From Leclercia sp. S52 (GTDB lineage: Bacteria; Pseudomonadota; Gammaproteobacteria; Enterobacterales; Enterobacteriaceae), in assembly GCF_039727615.1 (NCBI RefSeq), contig NZ_CP152474.1, positions 4,092,001 through 4,156,000 of the forward strand: a stretch of DNA of 64,000 nt, in the 5' to 3' direction. How positions within the stretch are numbered: the first letter of the stretch is position 1; every line of letters begins with the position of its first letter. A program made the translations under genes and the position numbers. Below the pieces are notes generated by a model, which saw only the letters and a list, made by a program, of their open reading frames with translations, searched no databases and was not told where the DNA came from. Shown piece after piece: positions 22,309-31,062 of the stretch.

Positions 22309-23898
22309 TTATTTTTGGTAGATTTTTGACAGGTCCTGGAACAGATACACCGGCTTCGGTTCCGCTTCCTGGGTGCCGCCAAAGCGTTTATCCACGGCCA
22401 CGGTAGCGTTGGTGTAGGCGATCGGGTAGTAAGTCATGTCGTTGGCCACGGTCTGCTGGATCTGCTTGTAGATCTCCGCACGTTTGCCGGCGTCGGTCTC
22501 CACGGCACCGTTATCCCACAGGGCATCGAACTGCGGGTTTTTATAGTGGGCGTAGTTGTAGGCTTCGTTGCTCATGAACAGCGATTTGTAGCCATCCGGC
22601 TCGGCACCCATGATGTAGCCGCCGAGGTTCAGCTCCCAGGCGGTGTTGTTCATGTCGAGGCTGCGCTGGGACATGGCGTTAGAGTCAAGCGGCATCAGCT
22701 CCACGTTCACCCCTACCCCTTTCAGCGCCTGCTGAATGTAGAGCGCCTGGCTCTCCTGGGTTTTGTTGGTGTTCACGTAGGCCAGACGCAGCTTGAGGTT
22801 TGCCGGCGCGCCGGAGGCTTTCAGCAGATCTTTGGCCTTCTGCTGGTCGAACTTGTACTGCTCGACGTCGTTAGTCTGGTACAGCGTATCCGGGGTCAGG
22901 AACGAGGTGGCCGGTTTGGCGTAGTCCAGCGAGGTGAACGCGGTCTGCGTCAGCTCGTCCTTATTGATGGCGTAGGCGATAGCCTGGCGCAGCGCCTTGC
23001 TCTTCATCACCGGCACGTTCTGGTTGAAGGTCATGTAGGCCAGACGCCCTTCCGGATAGACCACGAAATCAAACTTGCTGGTGTTTTTCAGGCGCGACAC
23101 ATCCTGCGGATCGACCATCTTGAGGTTGATCTCGCCGTTTTGCAGCGCGAGGTTGGCGGAGTTGCTGTCTTTGGCGAAACGGTAGGTCACGGAGTCGAGC
23201 TTCGCTTTGCCGTTCCAGTAGTCGTCAAAGCGGGTCAAGGCGTAATACTGCCCGGCGCGGTACTCTTTAAACTTGAACGGCCCGGAACCGACCGGCGCAT
23301 CGTTTTTGGTGCTCTTTTCCAGATCGGCTTCATTGGCGAAGACGTGCTGCGGGATCGGGTAGATCTGCACCAGGGTGCCGGTAAAGGCGGCGCTCACCTG
23401 CGGCAGGGTGAACTTAACGGTGCGATCGTCAACCTTGCTCACCGCCACCGGCTTGCCGCCGTAGGTGAACATGCTGCGGAAGAAGCTGTGCTGTTTCTCC
23501 TCCAGCAGTTTATTAAAGGTGAAGACCACATCATCGGCGGTCAGCGGCTGGCCGTCCTGCCATTTCAGATTCGGTTTTAAGGTCAGGGTGTAGCTGAGGT
23601 TATCGGCGGATGGCGTCAGGCTCTCGGCCAGACCCCATTCGATTTTGCCATCGTTAAAGCTGTAGAGCGGAGCATAGAGCGCCTGCATGATGGTCAGGGT
23701 GGTACGGTCGCTGGCATACAGCGGGTTAACCGCCAGCGGGTCGCCGGAAGTAATGCCGATAATCAGTGAACCGCCCTCTTTCGGCGCATCGCTTTTGGCC
23801 GCCGGGGCCGACGCAGTCTCTTTATTTTTGGCATCATCACAGCCTGCGGCAACCAGCGCCAGCGCGACCAGAACAGCAGATACTAATGGCTTACACAT
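22309..23898 (-). CDS. peptide-type ABC transporter substrate-binding lipoprotein
   Basis: 529-residue extracytoplasmic binding protein (SBP_bac_5 family). The N-terminal lipobox LVAAGC is followed by an Ala/Lys-rich spacer, then the family motifs YTLTLKPNLKWQDG and PLTADDVVFTF. It is the first gene of the five-gene importer operon (binding protein, two permeases, two ATPases). The family takes up peptides, glutathione, nickel complexes and sugars, so the substrate cannot be assigned from sequence. The ATG follows CAAGGAG at a normal distance. Confidence 0.92.
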   Translation of the reverse strand: MCKPLVSAVLVALALVAAGCDDAKNKETASAPAAKSDAPKEGGSLIIGITSGDPLAVNPLYASDRTTLTIMQALYAPLYSFNDGKIEWGLAESLTPSADNLSYTLTLKPNLKWQDGQPLTADDVVFTFNKLLEEKQHSFFRSMFTYGGKPVAVSKVDDRTVKFTLPQVSAAFTGTLVQIYPIPQHVFANEADLEKSTKNDAPVGSGPFKFKEYRAGQYYALTRFDDYWNGKAKLDSVTYRFAKDSNSANLALQNGEINLKMVDPQDVSRLKNTSKFDFVVYPEGRLAYMTFNQNVPVMKSKALRQAIAYAINKDELTQTAFTSLDYAKPATSFLTPDTLYQTNDVEQYKFDQQKAKDLLKASGAPANLKLRLAYVNTNKTQESQALYIQQALKGVGVNVELMPLDSNAMSQRSLDMNNTAWELNLGGYIMGAEPDGYKSLFMSNEAYNYAHYKNPQFDALWDNGAVETDAGKRAEIYKQIQQTVANDMTYYPIAYTNATVAVDKRFGGTQEAEPKPVYLFQDLSKIYQK

Positions 23899-24027
23899 AT
23901 CTCACTAACTCCTTGCCTTGAAAGTTTTTTTAACTGCTCATTTTTATTTTTCACAGATATCTGTTTGCGCATCATATTCAGCTTTAAGCCCTTTCGCATT
24001 AACAATGAAAATGCCATTTTTGATTAA

Positions 24028-24085
24028 GCTTATGCGCAATTTATATATATAAGCGCCAGAAGGAATAGTGCATATGCTTATGCGC
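24028..24085. promoter_or_regulatory. direct repeat GCTTATGCGC in the divergent promoter region
   Basis: GCTTATGCGC occurs at 24028-24037 and again at 24076-24085, 48 bp apart, in the 256-bp AT-rich gap between the ABC operon and yghU. A TATATATATAA tract lies between the copies. It could be a regulator site for one or both operons; the role is not known. Confidence 0.35.
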
Positions 24086-24154
24086 TCACTTCGTTAAACC
24101 GTTCACGGAATGCCTGCTAAACTGCCTCAACACATCCCAAAAAGGCAGATCAAC

Positions 24155-25024
24155 ATGTCCGACAACAACTACCAGCCAGCGAAAGTCTGGGAATGGAAGC
24201 AGAACCCCAACGGCGGCGCGTTCGCCAGCATCAACCGTCCGATCTCGGGCGCCACGCATGACAAGGAGCTGCCGGTCGGTTCGCATCCGCTGCAGCTTTA
24301 CTCCCTGGGCACGCCGAATGGCCAGAAGGTGACGATCCTGCTGGAAGAGCTGCTGGCGCTGGGCGTGACCGGTGCGGAATATGACGCCTGGCTGATCCGC
24401 ATCGGCGAGGGGGATCAGTTCTCCAGCGGCTTTGTCGACGTTAACCCGAACTCCAAGATCCCGGCCCTGCGCGACCACTCCACCACGCCGCCAACCCGCG
24501 TGTTTGAATCCGGCAATATCCTGCTCTATCTGGCGGAGAAATTCGGTCACTTCCTGCCAAAAGATCCGGCGGGCCGGGTAGAAACCCTGAACTGGCTGTT
24601 CTGGCTGCAGGGCTCCGCCCCGTTCCTCGGCGGCGGGTTTGGTCACTTCTATCACTATGCCCCGGTGAAAATTGAGTACGCAATCGACCGCTTCACCATG
24701 GAAGCCAAACGTCTGTTCGACGTGCTGGATAAACAGCTGGCGCGCGGCCGCTACGTGGCGGGAGAAGAGTACAGCATCGCGGATATCGCTATCTGGCCGT
24801 GGTTCGGCAGCGTGGCGCTCGGCCAGGTCTATGGCGCGGCGGAATTCCTCGACGCGGAGAGCTACAAGAACGTCCAGCGCTGGGCGAAAGATGTCGCCAG
24901 CCGTCCGGCGGTGAAGCGTGGGCGTATCGTCAACCGCACCAACGGCGAGCTGAACGAACAGCTGCATGAGCGCCATGCAGCGAGCGATTTTGAGAACAAT
25001 ACGGAAGACAAACGTCAGGGTTAA
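24155..25024 (+). CDS. yghU: yghU: disulfide-bond oxidoreductase, glutathione S-transferase family
   Basis: 289 residues, matching E. coli YghU. The N-terminal thioredoxin-fold domain has LYSLGTPNGQKVTILLEE, where the TPNG segment replaces the usual catalytic residue, and the glutathione-contacting NPNSKIPAL and ESGNILLYLAEK stretches. An all-helical C-terminal domain follows. Characterised YghU binds two glutathione molecules and has disulfide reductase activity. The ATG at 24155 (MSDNNYQPAKVWEW) is the conserved start. Confidence 0.95.
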   Translation: MSDNNYQPAKVWEWKQNPNGGAFASINRPISGATHDKELPVGSHPLQLYSLGTPNGQKVTILLEELLALGVTGAEYDAWLIRIGEGDQFSSGFVDVNPNSKIPALRDHSTTPPTRVFESGNILLYLAEKFGHFLPKDPAGRVETLNWLFWLQGSAPFLGGGFGHFYHYAPVKIEYAIDRFTMEAKRLFDVLDKQLARGRYVAGEEYSIADIAIWPWFGSVALGQVYGAAEFLDAESYKNVQRWAKDVASRPAVKRGRIVNRTNGELNEQLHERHAASDFENNTEDKRQG

Positions 25025-25037
25025 TGCGCTGGCAAAT

Positions 25038-25109
25038 GCCCGGCGGCGCTACGCTTGCCGGGCCTACGGATTGGGTTTTGTAGGCCGGGTAAGCGCAGCG
25101 CCACCCGGC
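25038..25109. repeat. REP/BIME palindromic element
   Basis: Paired REP units GCCCGGCGGCGCTACGCTTG (from 25038) and TAGGCCGGGTAAGCGCAGCG (from 25081) lie between the convergent yghU and ModA-like genes. The last codons of the ModA-like gene lie inside it. Confidence 0.88.
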
Positions 25110-25786
25110 AAAAAACCCTCATTTTGCAGGATCGCTTTTGCCCGATCTGACTGTAAAAAATCCGCCAGCCTTTGCCCCTGCGCCGTCATTACCGCGCAGC
25201 CATACTCCGCGCGCGGGTTGAAGGGTTCCGGGATGTCGATGACCGTCAGCCCTGCGATCTCGCGCAATGTTGCCGCGTAGCTGGCGTAACCGATAAAGAC
25301 CTCCGCCTGCCCGCCCTGAATAATCCACTCGGCCGCCAGCCTGCCCGCCGGAACGGGCGCAGAACTTCGCCCACCCACCAGGGCTATCGCCCGTTTTCTT
25401 ACCGCCTCGCCAGCGTCACCCATCCGGGTAAAGAGCGTCTGCGCGTAATCCCCGGACGGATCGGCCCCCGCCGTCGAGGTGGCAACGCGTAAATCTTCCC
25501 GGATCAGCACAGAACGCCAGTCATCGTCGTCGCGCAGCACCTCGCTGCGCAGGGTCAGACAGAGTCTGTTGCTGGCAAACGACGCCACGGATTGCGCCCG
25601 TCCGGCAGCCAGCAGCGCCTGCGGGTGGGCAAGATTGGCCGAGGCAAAGAGATCGCAGGCCTCGCCCGATTCAATACGCTCCCGTAACAGACCTGCCGGG
25701 CCGAACTGCGTCTCCACCGGTTCCGGGAAGTCCGCCATTAATTGCGGCCACACCCTGCGCAGGCTGCCTGCCGCCAGCGCGCGCAT
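25064..25786 (-). CDS. ModA-like substrate-binding protein without signal peptide
   Basis: 240 residues resembling molybdate/sulfate-type binding proteins (SBP_bac_11). The opening ALAAGSLRRVWPQL aligns with the start of mature ModA proteins, and CDLFASANLAHPQAL, TSTAGADPSGDYAQ and EVFIGYASYA are typical later parts. There is no secretion signal in this start, and none can be added because the ATG is coupled to the preceding stop (TGATG). The last about 15 residues ([11 protein letters not shown]) are encoded by the REP element. Export, if any, is unexplained; a cytoplasmic oxyanion sensor role is possible. Confidence 0.72.
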   Translation of the reverse strand: MRALAAGSLRRVWPQLMADFPEPVETQFGPAGLLRERIESGEACDLFASANLAHPQALLAAGRAQSVASFASNRLCLTLRSEVLRDDDDWRSVLIREDLRVATSTAGADPSGDYAQTLFTRMGDAGEAVRKRAIALVGGRSSAPVPAGRLAAEWIIQGGQAEVFIGYASYAATLREIAGLTVIDIPEPFNPRAEYGCAVMTAQGQRLADFLQSDRAKAILQNEGFLPGGAALTRPTKPNP

Positions 25787-26838
25787 CAGTCGATCCCCTG
25801 ATACGTCGTGCGATAGAAGCGCTGATACCAGTCGTTGGCCACTTTGCGCATATCCACGTCCTTAAATTTCTCCGGGTAGAGCTTTTTCGCCATCCACAGC
25901 TCGCCGATGCCCATCGCCTCCGGCATCGGGTAGCCCCAGGCTTTGGCGTAGTCCGGCATCAGGTAGACGCGCTGATTTTTCACCGCGTCAATGGTCTGCC
26001 ACTGCGCGCCGGTTTTAATCTCGTTGACCACGGAAGGATACCGGTCCTGGACGAAAATCACCTGCGGGTTCCAGGCAATCACCTGCTCCATCGCCACGGT
26101 TTTGAAGCCCTGAAGGGTCGCCGCCGCCACGTTAACCGCCCCCGCATGGGCCATCATCAGGCCGGTATATTTCCCGGCGCCGTAGGTGGTCAGTTCCGGG
26201 TTAGCCATGTAGGCGCGAACCCGTTTTTCCGCCGGGATAGCTTTCAGACGATCGCTGACCATTCTGCGGCCTTTGTCGGTCGCTTCGATCAGCGCCTTCG
26301 CTTCCGGCTGCTTGTTGACGATCTCGCCGATCAGCGCGATCCCTTCGCGCAGCCCCAGATCGTAAGCCTGTTCTTCATCGGCCAACGTCGGGTTCATTTT
26401 CGCTTTTTCACCTGCGGCATCGTGACGCAGCGAGATGGCAATTACCGGAATACCGAGGCTGCTGATTTTTTCGATCATCTCCTGCGGCGCGTAGTTGGTA
26501 ACAAACACCACATCTGGCTTCAGGGCCACCAGCTTTTCCGGGTCGACGTGGGTGAGATCGCCAAGCGCCGCTTTCTGGTTAAGCGCGGGGGCCAGACGCG
26601 CGTAGCCGTCGCCCAACTGCTGTTTCCAGTTCGCCATCACCCCGACGATTTTGTCGGTGGCGTTCATTTGCACCAGTAAGTTCAGGGTCTGGTGCTGAAG
26701 CACCACCACGCGGTTAACCTCATCAGGGATGGTTACCTGACGGCCAATCTGGTCGGTGATCTGGCGGGATGCCTGAGATGATAACGGGAGTAAAATCAGT
26801 CCGCTGAACGCGACTGCCTGCCAAAAGCGCTGTTTCAT
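25786..26838 (-). CDS. periplasmic binding protein, Fe/B12/MolA type
   Basis: 350 residues with a signal peptide (MKQRFWQAVAFSGLILL, cleavage after SSQAS) and a class III binding fold (Peripla_BP_2): TDQIGRQVTIPDEVNRVVVL, then a LGDLTHVDPEKLVALKPDVVF linker region and VIAWNPQVIFVQD. This class binds siderophores, haem, cobalamin or, in MolA, molybdate. The directly coupled ModA-like gene favours an oxyanion but does not prove it. No permease or ATPase gene lies alongside, so this pair is an orphan. GAGGATC provides the ribosome site. Confidence 0.78.
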   Translation of the reverse strand: MKQRFWQAVAFSGLILLPLSSQASRQITDQIGRQVTIPDEVNRVVVLQHQTLNLLVQMNATDKIVGVMANWKQQLGDGYARLAPALNQKAALGDLTHVDPEKLVALKPDVVFVTNYAPQEMIEKISSLGIPVIAISLRHDAAGEKAKMNPTLADEEQAYDLGLREGIALIGEIVNKQPEAKALIEATDKGRRMVSDRLKAIPAEKRVRAYMANPELTTYGAGKYTGLMMAHAGAVNVAAATLQGFKTVAMEQVIAWNPQVIFVQDRYPSVVNEIKTGAQWQTIDAVKNQRVYLMPDYAKAWGYPMPEAMGIGELWMAKKLYPEKFKDVDMRKVANDWYQRFYRTTYQGID

Positions 26839-26952
26839 AAGATCCTCACATTTTCGTTATGCAAAAGATTATATAACGATACGCCTGTGAAGTCCTGCTG
26901 TGCTTTGGAGGCAGGCTAAACGCCGGGCGAAAACCCGCGTTCAGCTTGTGAA

Positions 26953-27213
26953 TTAATATTTAATGTCCCGCGCCTGCTGGCGTCCTTCCTGTTTCGAGTG
27001 GCGTTTATCCTGGCGGCATTCAGAATTACTCTGGTTATTATTCACCACACAATTCTGCTTCGTGCTCCGCGCCTGTTCGCGGGTATCCTGGCGGGTATCT
27101 CTCGCCTGCTGGCGCTGCTGTGACTGCCGGGTGGCATTCGCCGCAGAGGCAAAGACCAGGCTCAGAAGCGCTGCGGAAATAACCGCGATAACGGTTTGAA
27201 AATAAGGGCGCAT
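26953..27213 (-). CDS. small secreted RQD-rich protein, function unknown
   Basis: 86 residues. A clear signal peptide (to about ANA, residue 27) is followed by a very polar, basic low-complexity region with the recurring pattern QARDTRQDTREQAR and one cysteine on each side of VVNNNQSNSE. Two cysteines would allow one disulfide in the periplasm. The ATG follows AGAAGG. Similar small RQD-repeat proteins occur in other proteobacteria as I recall, without known function. It stands alone between unrelated genes. Confidence 0.65.
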   Translation of the reverse strand: MRPYFQTVIAVISAALLSLVFASAANATRQSQQRQQARDTRQDTREQARSTKQNCVVNNNQSNSECRQDKRHSKQEGRQQARDIKY

Positions 27214-27427
27214 GTTGACCTTCTCTGTATAGATGATACAAACGTGGTATTCACGATCCAGGTATATTCTGCCCGCACGGTTTTAGCCATTCCTGACCCG
27301 GTATATTATCGGCTCACCCTTTTCGGTGATATTTCCGCCCTAACGCAAATCTTTCTCTTTTTTCAACAGCGTATTTACAACCATCCGGTAAACTGGCATC
27401 AATAATTTCTTTCTTCAGATTATTCGC

Positions 27428-28412
27428 ATGTCAGAAAAGGCGCTGGAACACCAGATTCAGATTCTCAAAAAGCACAATGCCCGGCTTGCCAGGCTGGCGC
27501 GTGACGCCCGCAGCAAGCTCAGCGCTGCGCTCGACGGGACGGGTCTCTGTTTATGGCAGCTCGACGTGCCGACCGGGAAGCTGATTATCTACAACCGCCG
27601 CTGGGGCTCGATGCTGGGCTATCAGCCCAAGGAGCTGAGCGCGCAGTTTGAGATCTGGCGCGAGCATTTGCACCCCGATGACAGGCAGAACGTGCTGGAT
27701 GCCTTCTACGATCATCTGCACGGCAAAACCCCCTTCTACGAAGCGCTGCACCGGATGCAGCACAAAAATGGCACCGTCACCTGGGTGCTGGATCGCGGCC
27801 GCGTTACCGAATGGGATGAGCAAGGCAACCCCCCTGAAGGTGACCGGCACCCACATCGACATGACCAAAGAGAAGCAGTACGAGGAGCAGCTTGCCCAGT
27901 TGGCCAACCACGATCCGCTCACCGGACTCGCTAACCGCCATGCGCTGCTCACGCACTTCGCACAGCTCAAAGCCCAGGGCCCGCTGTGCATTGCCTTTAT
28001 CGATCTGGATGACTTTAAAACGGTGAACGACACCTTTGGTCACCGCAGCGGCGATGAGCTGCTGATCCAGCTCAGCCAGCGTCTGCGCGACACCTGCCCG
28101 CCGGGCGCCGTGGTCGGGCGTCTGGGCGGGGACGAATTTGTGCTGCTGCTGCCCTTCCCGCTTACCAGTCTGCTGGTGAACAGCACCGCGCACCACTGCC
28201 TGAATGCGGCCCTGACGCCGTTCGAGCTGGATAACGGCCAGGCGCAGGTGGGTGCCTCGGTGGGGATCGATGAGGTGCAGGAGCAGGATGATTTCGTCAA
28301 TGCCCTGCGCCGCGCGGATCGGTCGATGTACCAGATTAAGCACACCGGCAAGAATGGCGTGGCGATTGGTCAGACGCTGATCTCCCTCTCCCGCAGCGGA
28401 ACGCATCCATGA
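27428..28412 (+). pseudogene. PAS-GGDEF diguanylate cyclase, frameshifted
   Basis: Cyclic di-GMP synthase-type signalling protein. An N-terminal coiled-coil-like segment (1-30) is followed by a PAS_3 domain (about 31-150: GLCLWQLDVPTGKLIIYNRR, EHLHPDDRQNV) and a GGDEF domain (about 165-320) with HDPLTGLANR, IDLDDFKTVNDTFGHRSGDELL and the active-site RLGGDEF. No RxxD inhibitory site precedes it. The six-C run 27829-27834 breaks the frame; with five bases the junction reads EQGNPLKVTGTHIDMT, and the product is 327 residues. No membrane segment is seen, so it is cytoplasmic. The stop overlaps the next ATG (ATGA). Confidence 0.88.
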
Positions 28413-29125
28413 AAAGCACCCGTCATCAGGATCTTATCCGCCTGCTGGCGGCGTCCGACTGGCTGACGACCGACGCCCTTGCCGCCGGGCTTAACGTCAG
28501 CAAAGAGACGATTCGCCGCGATCTGAAACAGCTGCAGCAGCAGGGCAAGATTGTGCGCCACCACGGGCGGGCGCGGGCCATCCACCCGGACCACCGCGAC
28601 GGCGGGGAACCCTTTGGCGCGCGGCTGAAAAGCCATTACGCCGATAAAGCCGACATTGCCCGCCACGCCCTCGACTGGGTCAGCGAGGGGATGACCCTGG
28701 CCCTCGATGCCAGCTCAACCTGCTTTCACCTGGCGCGGCAGCTGCCGGATATCTCCCTGACGGTGTTCACCAACAGCCTGCCGATCTGCCATGAGATGGC
28801 GAAGCGCGAACGCATCACCCTGATTTGTTCGGGCGGGACGCTGGAGCGCAAGTATCGCTGCTATGTGAATCCGGCCCTCGTAACGCAGCTAAAGGCGCTG
28901 GAGATCGACCTGTTTATTTTCTCGTGCGAAGGAGTGGATGAGCAGGGGGTGATGTGGGATCCCACCCCGCACAGTGCCGGATTTAAGTCGCAGCTGCTCA
29001 GCCGTGCCAGCCAGTCGCTGCTGCTGATCGACAAAAGCAAGTTTCAGCGCTCCAGCGAAGTGAAAATAGGCCACCTGTCACAGGTGACCCAATTGATCAG
29101 CGACGTGCAGCTCGCCCGCCGTTAG
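28409..29125 (+). CDS. DeoR-family regulator, FucR-like
   Basis: 238 residues. The N-terminal DeoR helix-turn-helix shows [21 protein letters not shown], and the C-terminal sugar-phosphate sensor domain has [27 protein letters not shown] and [15 protein letters not shown]. It is strikingly close to E. coli FucR, the L-fucose operon activator, but lies away from any fuc genes, so it is a FucR-like paralogue or a divergent regulator rather than certain FucR. Its ATG overlaps the diguanylate cyclase stop, so both are made from one message. The 3' end overlaps the MCP gene by 4 bp. Confidence 0.82.
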   Translation: MKSTRHQDLIRLLAASDWLTTDALAAGLNVSKETIRRDLKQLQQQGKIVRHHGRARAIHPDHRDGGEPFGARLKSHYADKADIARHALDWVSEGMTLALDASSTCFHLARQLPDISLTVFTNSLPICHEMAKRERITLICSGGTLERKYRCYVNPALVTQLKALEIDLFIFSCEGVDEQGVMWDPTPHSAGFKSQLLSRASQSLLLIDKSKFQRSSEVKIGHLSQVTQLISDVQLARR

Positions 29126-30669
29126 CTCGCCAGGCGGAACTTCTGCACCGAGCGTTGCAGCTCCTCGGTCTGACGCTCCAGCGCGGAGGCCGCGGCCGAC
29201 ACCTGCTCCACCAGCGAGGCGTTCTGCTGGGTCACGCCGTCCATCTGGGTGATCGCCACTCCCACCTGTGAAATGCCTTTGCTCTGCTCTTCCGAGGCGG
29301 CGGCAATCTGCTTCATGATGGTGGTCACGCCGGTGATATCGCGCAGCACCGCCTCCATGGTAATACCGGTATCGTTCACCAGCCGGGCCCCCTCTTCCAC
29401 GCGGGAGACGGAGTCGGCGATCAGCCCTTCGATCTCTTTTGCCGCATTCGCGCTGCGGCTGGCGAGATTACGCACCTCACCCGCCACCACTGCAAAGCCA
29501 CGCCCCTGCTCACCCGCACGCGCCGCTTCCACCGCCGCGTTAAGGGCCAGAATATTGGTCTGGAAGGCGATGCTGTTGATGACGCTGGTGATCTCGGCGA
29601 TTTTCTTCGAGCTGACGGAGATCCCGGTCATGGTGTGGACCACGTTTTCCACCAGCTCCCCGCCACGGCTGGCGGTGGTAGAGGCTACATCCGCCAGCTC
29701 GCTGGCCTGACGGGCGTTATCGGCATTCAGCTTCACCGTGGCGGTGAGCTGCTCCATGCTGGCGGCCGTCTCTTCCAGGGCGGCCGCCTGCTCTTCGGTA
29801 CGCGACGAAAGATCGTTATTGCCGCTGGAGATCTCCGTGGCGCCGCGCCAGATATTCTCGCTGCCGGCGCGGATGGTGCTGACCGCTTCGCGCAGGCTGT
29901 CCTGCATCGCCGTCAGCAGCGGCACCAGCTGGCCCACGCAGTTACGGCCAAAGGGCACAATCGGCTGGCTCAGATCGCCCTGGGCAATCTGACGAAAGTG
30001 GTAGCGGAGCTGATCCAGCGGTTTCACCAGCATCGCGACCAGGTAGCGATCGGCGAACAGCAGGATCAGCAGCCCGATAAGGGTCGCGGTGATGATCACC
30101 GTGCGGGTGAAGCTGGTGAGGCCGTCCACCGTCACGCGGGTGCGGTCGAGAATGCTGTCCGCGGCTTTATTGAACTGCCCGGCACTTTCGCCAAAGGCAC
30201 GGCTTAGCGGCGGAGTGACAGTATTCGCCTGCTGGCGATAGGCGTCGAGGTTAGCCTGCTGCGCGAGCTGCATCTGGGGCTTTACGCCGTTATCCAGCAG
30301 CGCCTGCCAGCTGGCGATCACCTGAGAGGAGATCTGGGCATCCATCGGCCCGGGTGACATGGCTTTCATCTCATCAAGCTTTTTGCTCATGGTGTCCAGC
30401 GCCTGCTGCACGGAAGTAAGATCCGCCGTACCGCCTGCGGCCTGTACGTCCATCGCCCGGGTCAGACGGGTGACAAAGCGGAAGTACTGATCGTTACCCT
30501 GGCTGAGCACCGTCATCTGTTTGACCAACTGACGATCGACGTCATTGCCATCCGCAACGCGCGACAGCGCCCAGGAGCCATAAAGCCCGACCCCCGCCCA
30601 CATTAAACAGAAAATCCCCAGAATCGTCAGCATGACGAACCGGATCGTGAAATTACGAAACACTTGCAT
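29122..30669 (-). CDS. methyl-accepting chemotaxis protein
   Basis: 515-residue transmembrane chemoreceptor. First membrane segment about 10-32, a helical periplasmic sensor domain (about 35-190), second membrane segment about 192-212, HAMP domain to about 265, then the cytoplasmic signalling helices with methylation regions ([19 protein letters not shown]) and the conserved hairpin [20 protein letters not shown]. It lacks the C-terminal NWETF pentapeptide of high-abundance receptors. The ATG at 30669 is selected because the upstream in-frame extension carries no ribosome site and crosses the promoter. The ligand is unknown. Confidence 0.92.
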   Translation of the reverse strand: MQVFRNFTIRFVMLTILGIFCLMWAGVGLYGSWALSRVADGNDVDRQLVKQMTVLSQGNDQYFRFVTRLTRAMDVQAAGGTADLTSVQQALDTMSKKLDEMKAMSPGPMDAQISSQVIASWQALLDNGVKPQMQLAQQANLDAYRQQANTVTPPLSRAFGESAGQFNKAADSILDRTRVTVDGLTSFTRTVIITATLIGLLILLFADRYLVAMLVKPLDQLRYHFRQIAQGDLSQPIVPFGRNCVGQLVPLLTAMQDSLREAVSTIRAGSENIWRGATEISSGNNDLSSRTEEQAAALEETAASMEQLTATVKLNADNARQASELADVASTTASRGGELVENVVHTMTGISVSSKKIAEITSVINSIAFQTNILALNAAVEAARAGEQGRGFAVVAGEVRNLASRSANAAKEIEGLIADSVSRVEEGARLVNDTGITMEAVLRDITGVTTIMKQIAAASEEQSKGISQVGVAITQMDGVTQQNASLVEQVSAAASALERQTEELQRSVQKFRLAS

Positions 30670-30722
30670 ATTTATTTCCTTGCAATAAGGGAGATATCGC
30701 CCGGAGGCGAGTACTACCCTCG

Positions 30723-30749
30723 TTATCGGCAATAAAATGCGAAGCGGTA
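30723..30749 (-). promoter_or_regulatory. FliA (sigma-28) promoter of the MCP gene
   Basis: On the minus strand GCCGATAA (complement of 30723-30730) is a perfect sigma-28 -10 element. Exactly 11 nt upstream is TACCGCTT (complement of 30742-30749), matching five of eight bases of the -35 consensus TAAAGTTT. It lies about 54 nt before the MCP start codon, placing the gene in the flagellar/chemotaxis regulon. Confidence 0.75.
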
Positions 30750-31062
30750 CCTTTTATTGGTTAATTTTATAAAACTTTTCATTTCCGTTTAATGAACAGA
30801 GATATTAGAAACAGACCGGGGTCAAATAGCCCTTAAAATAATCCGGCCTTAGAATTCATAAAGATGCAGAAATAAAGCATATTTTTAATTAGCACCCTCA
30901 TAATTAACGGAACCGAAAGCCCGCTTTTTTTTGCCATTACGCCGTAATAAAAGTGTCATGGAATTACATGGCAAGTACCAGTGAAATAAACAGGGGTATT
31001 GTTATCAGCAGATATAAATATGTGCCCGGCAGTGGGATGTCTGCCGGACATGTTCAGGCGGA
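30750..31062. other. AT-rich intergenic stretch
   Basis: About 310 bp between the MCP promoter and the end of yghX with no open frame of substance. Near 31023-31050 the strand transcribed for yghX can form a GC hairpin (GTCCGGCAG with CTGCCGGGC) followed by an AT-rich run without a clean T tract; it may help end yghX transcription. Nothing else is recognised. Confidence 0.4.

Noticed and set aside
22546..23580. 344-codon open frame antisense to the ABC binding protein
   Set aside because: Shadow of a well-supported gene; low-complexity His/Val/Gly composition.
27829..27834. Programmed frameshifting as the explanation for the broken genes
   Set aside because: Known slippery sites do not occur in so many unrelated housekeeping genes, and homologues of these genes are single frames.
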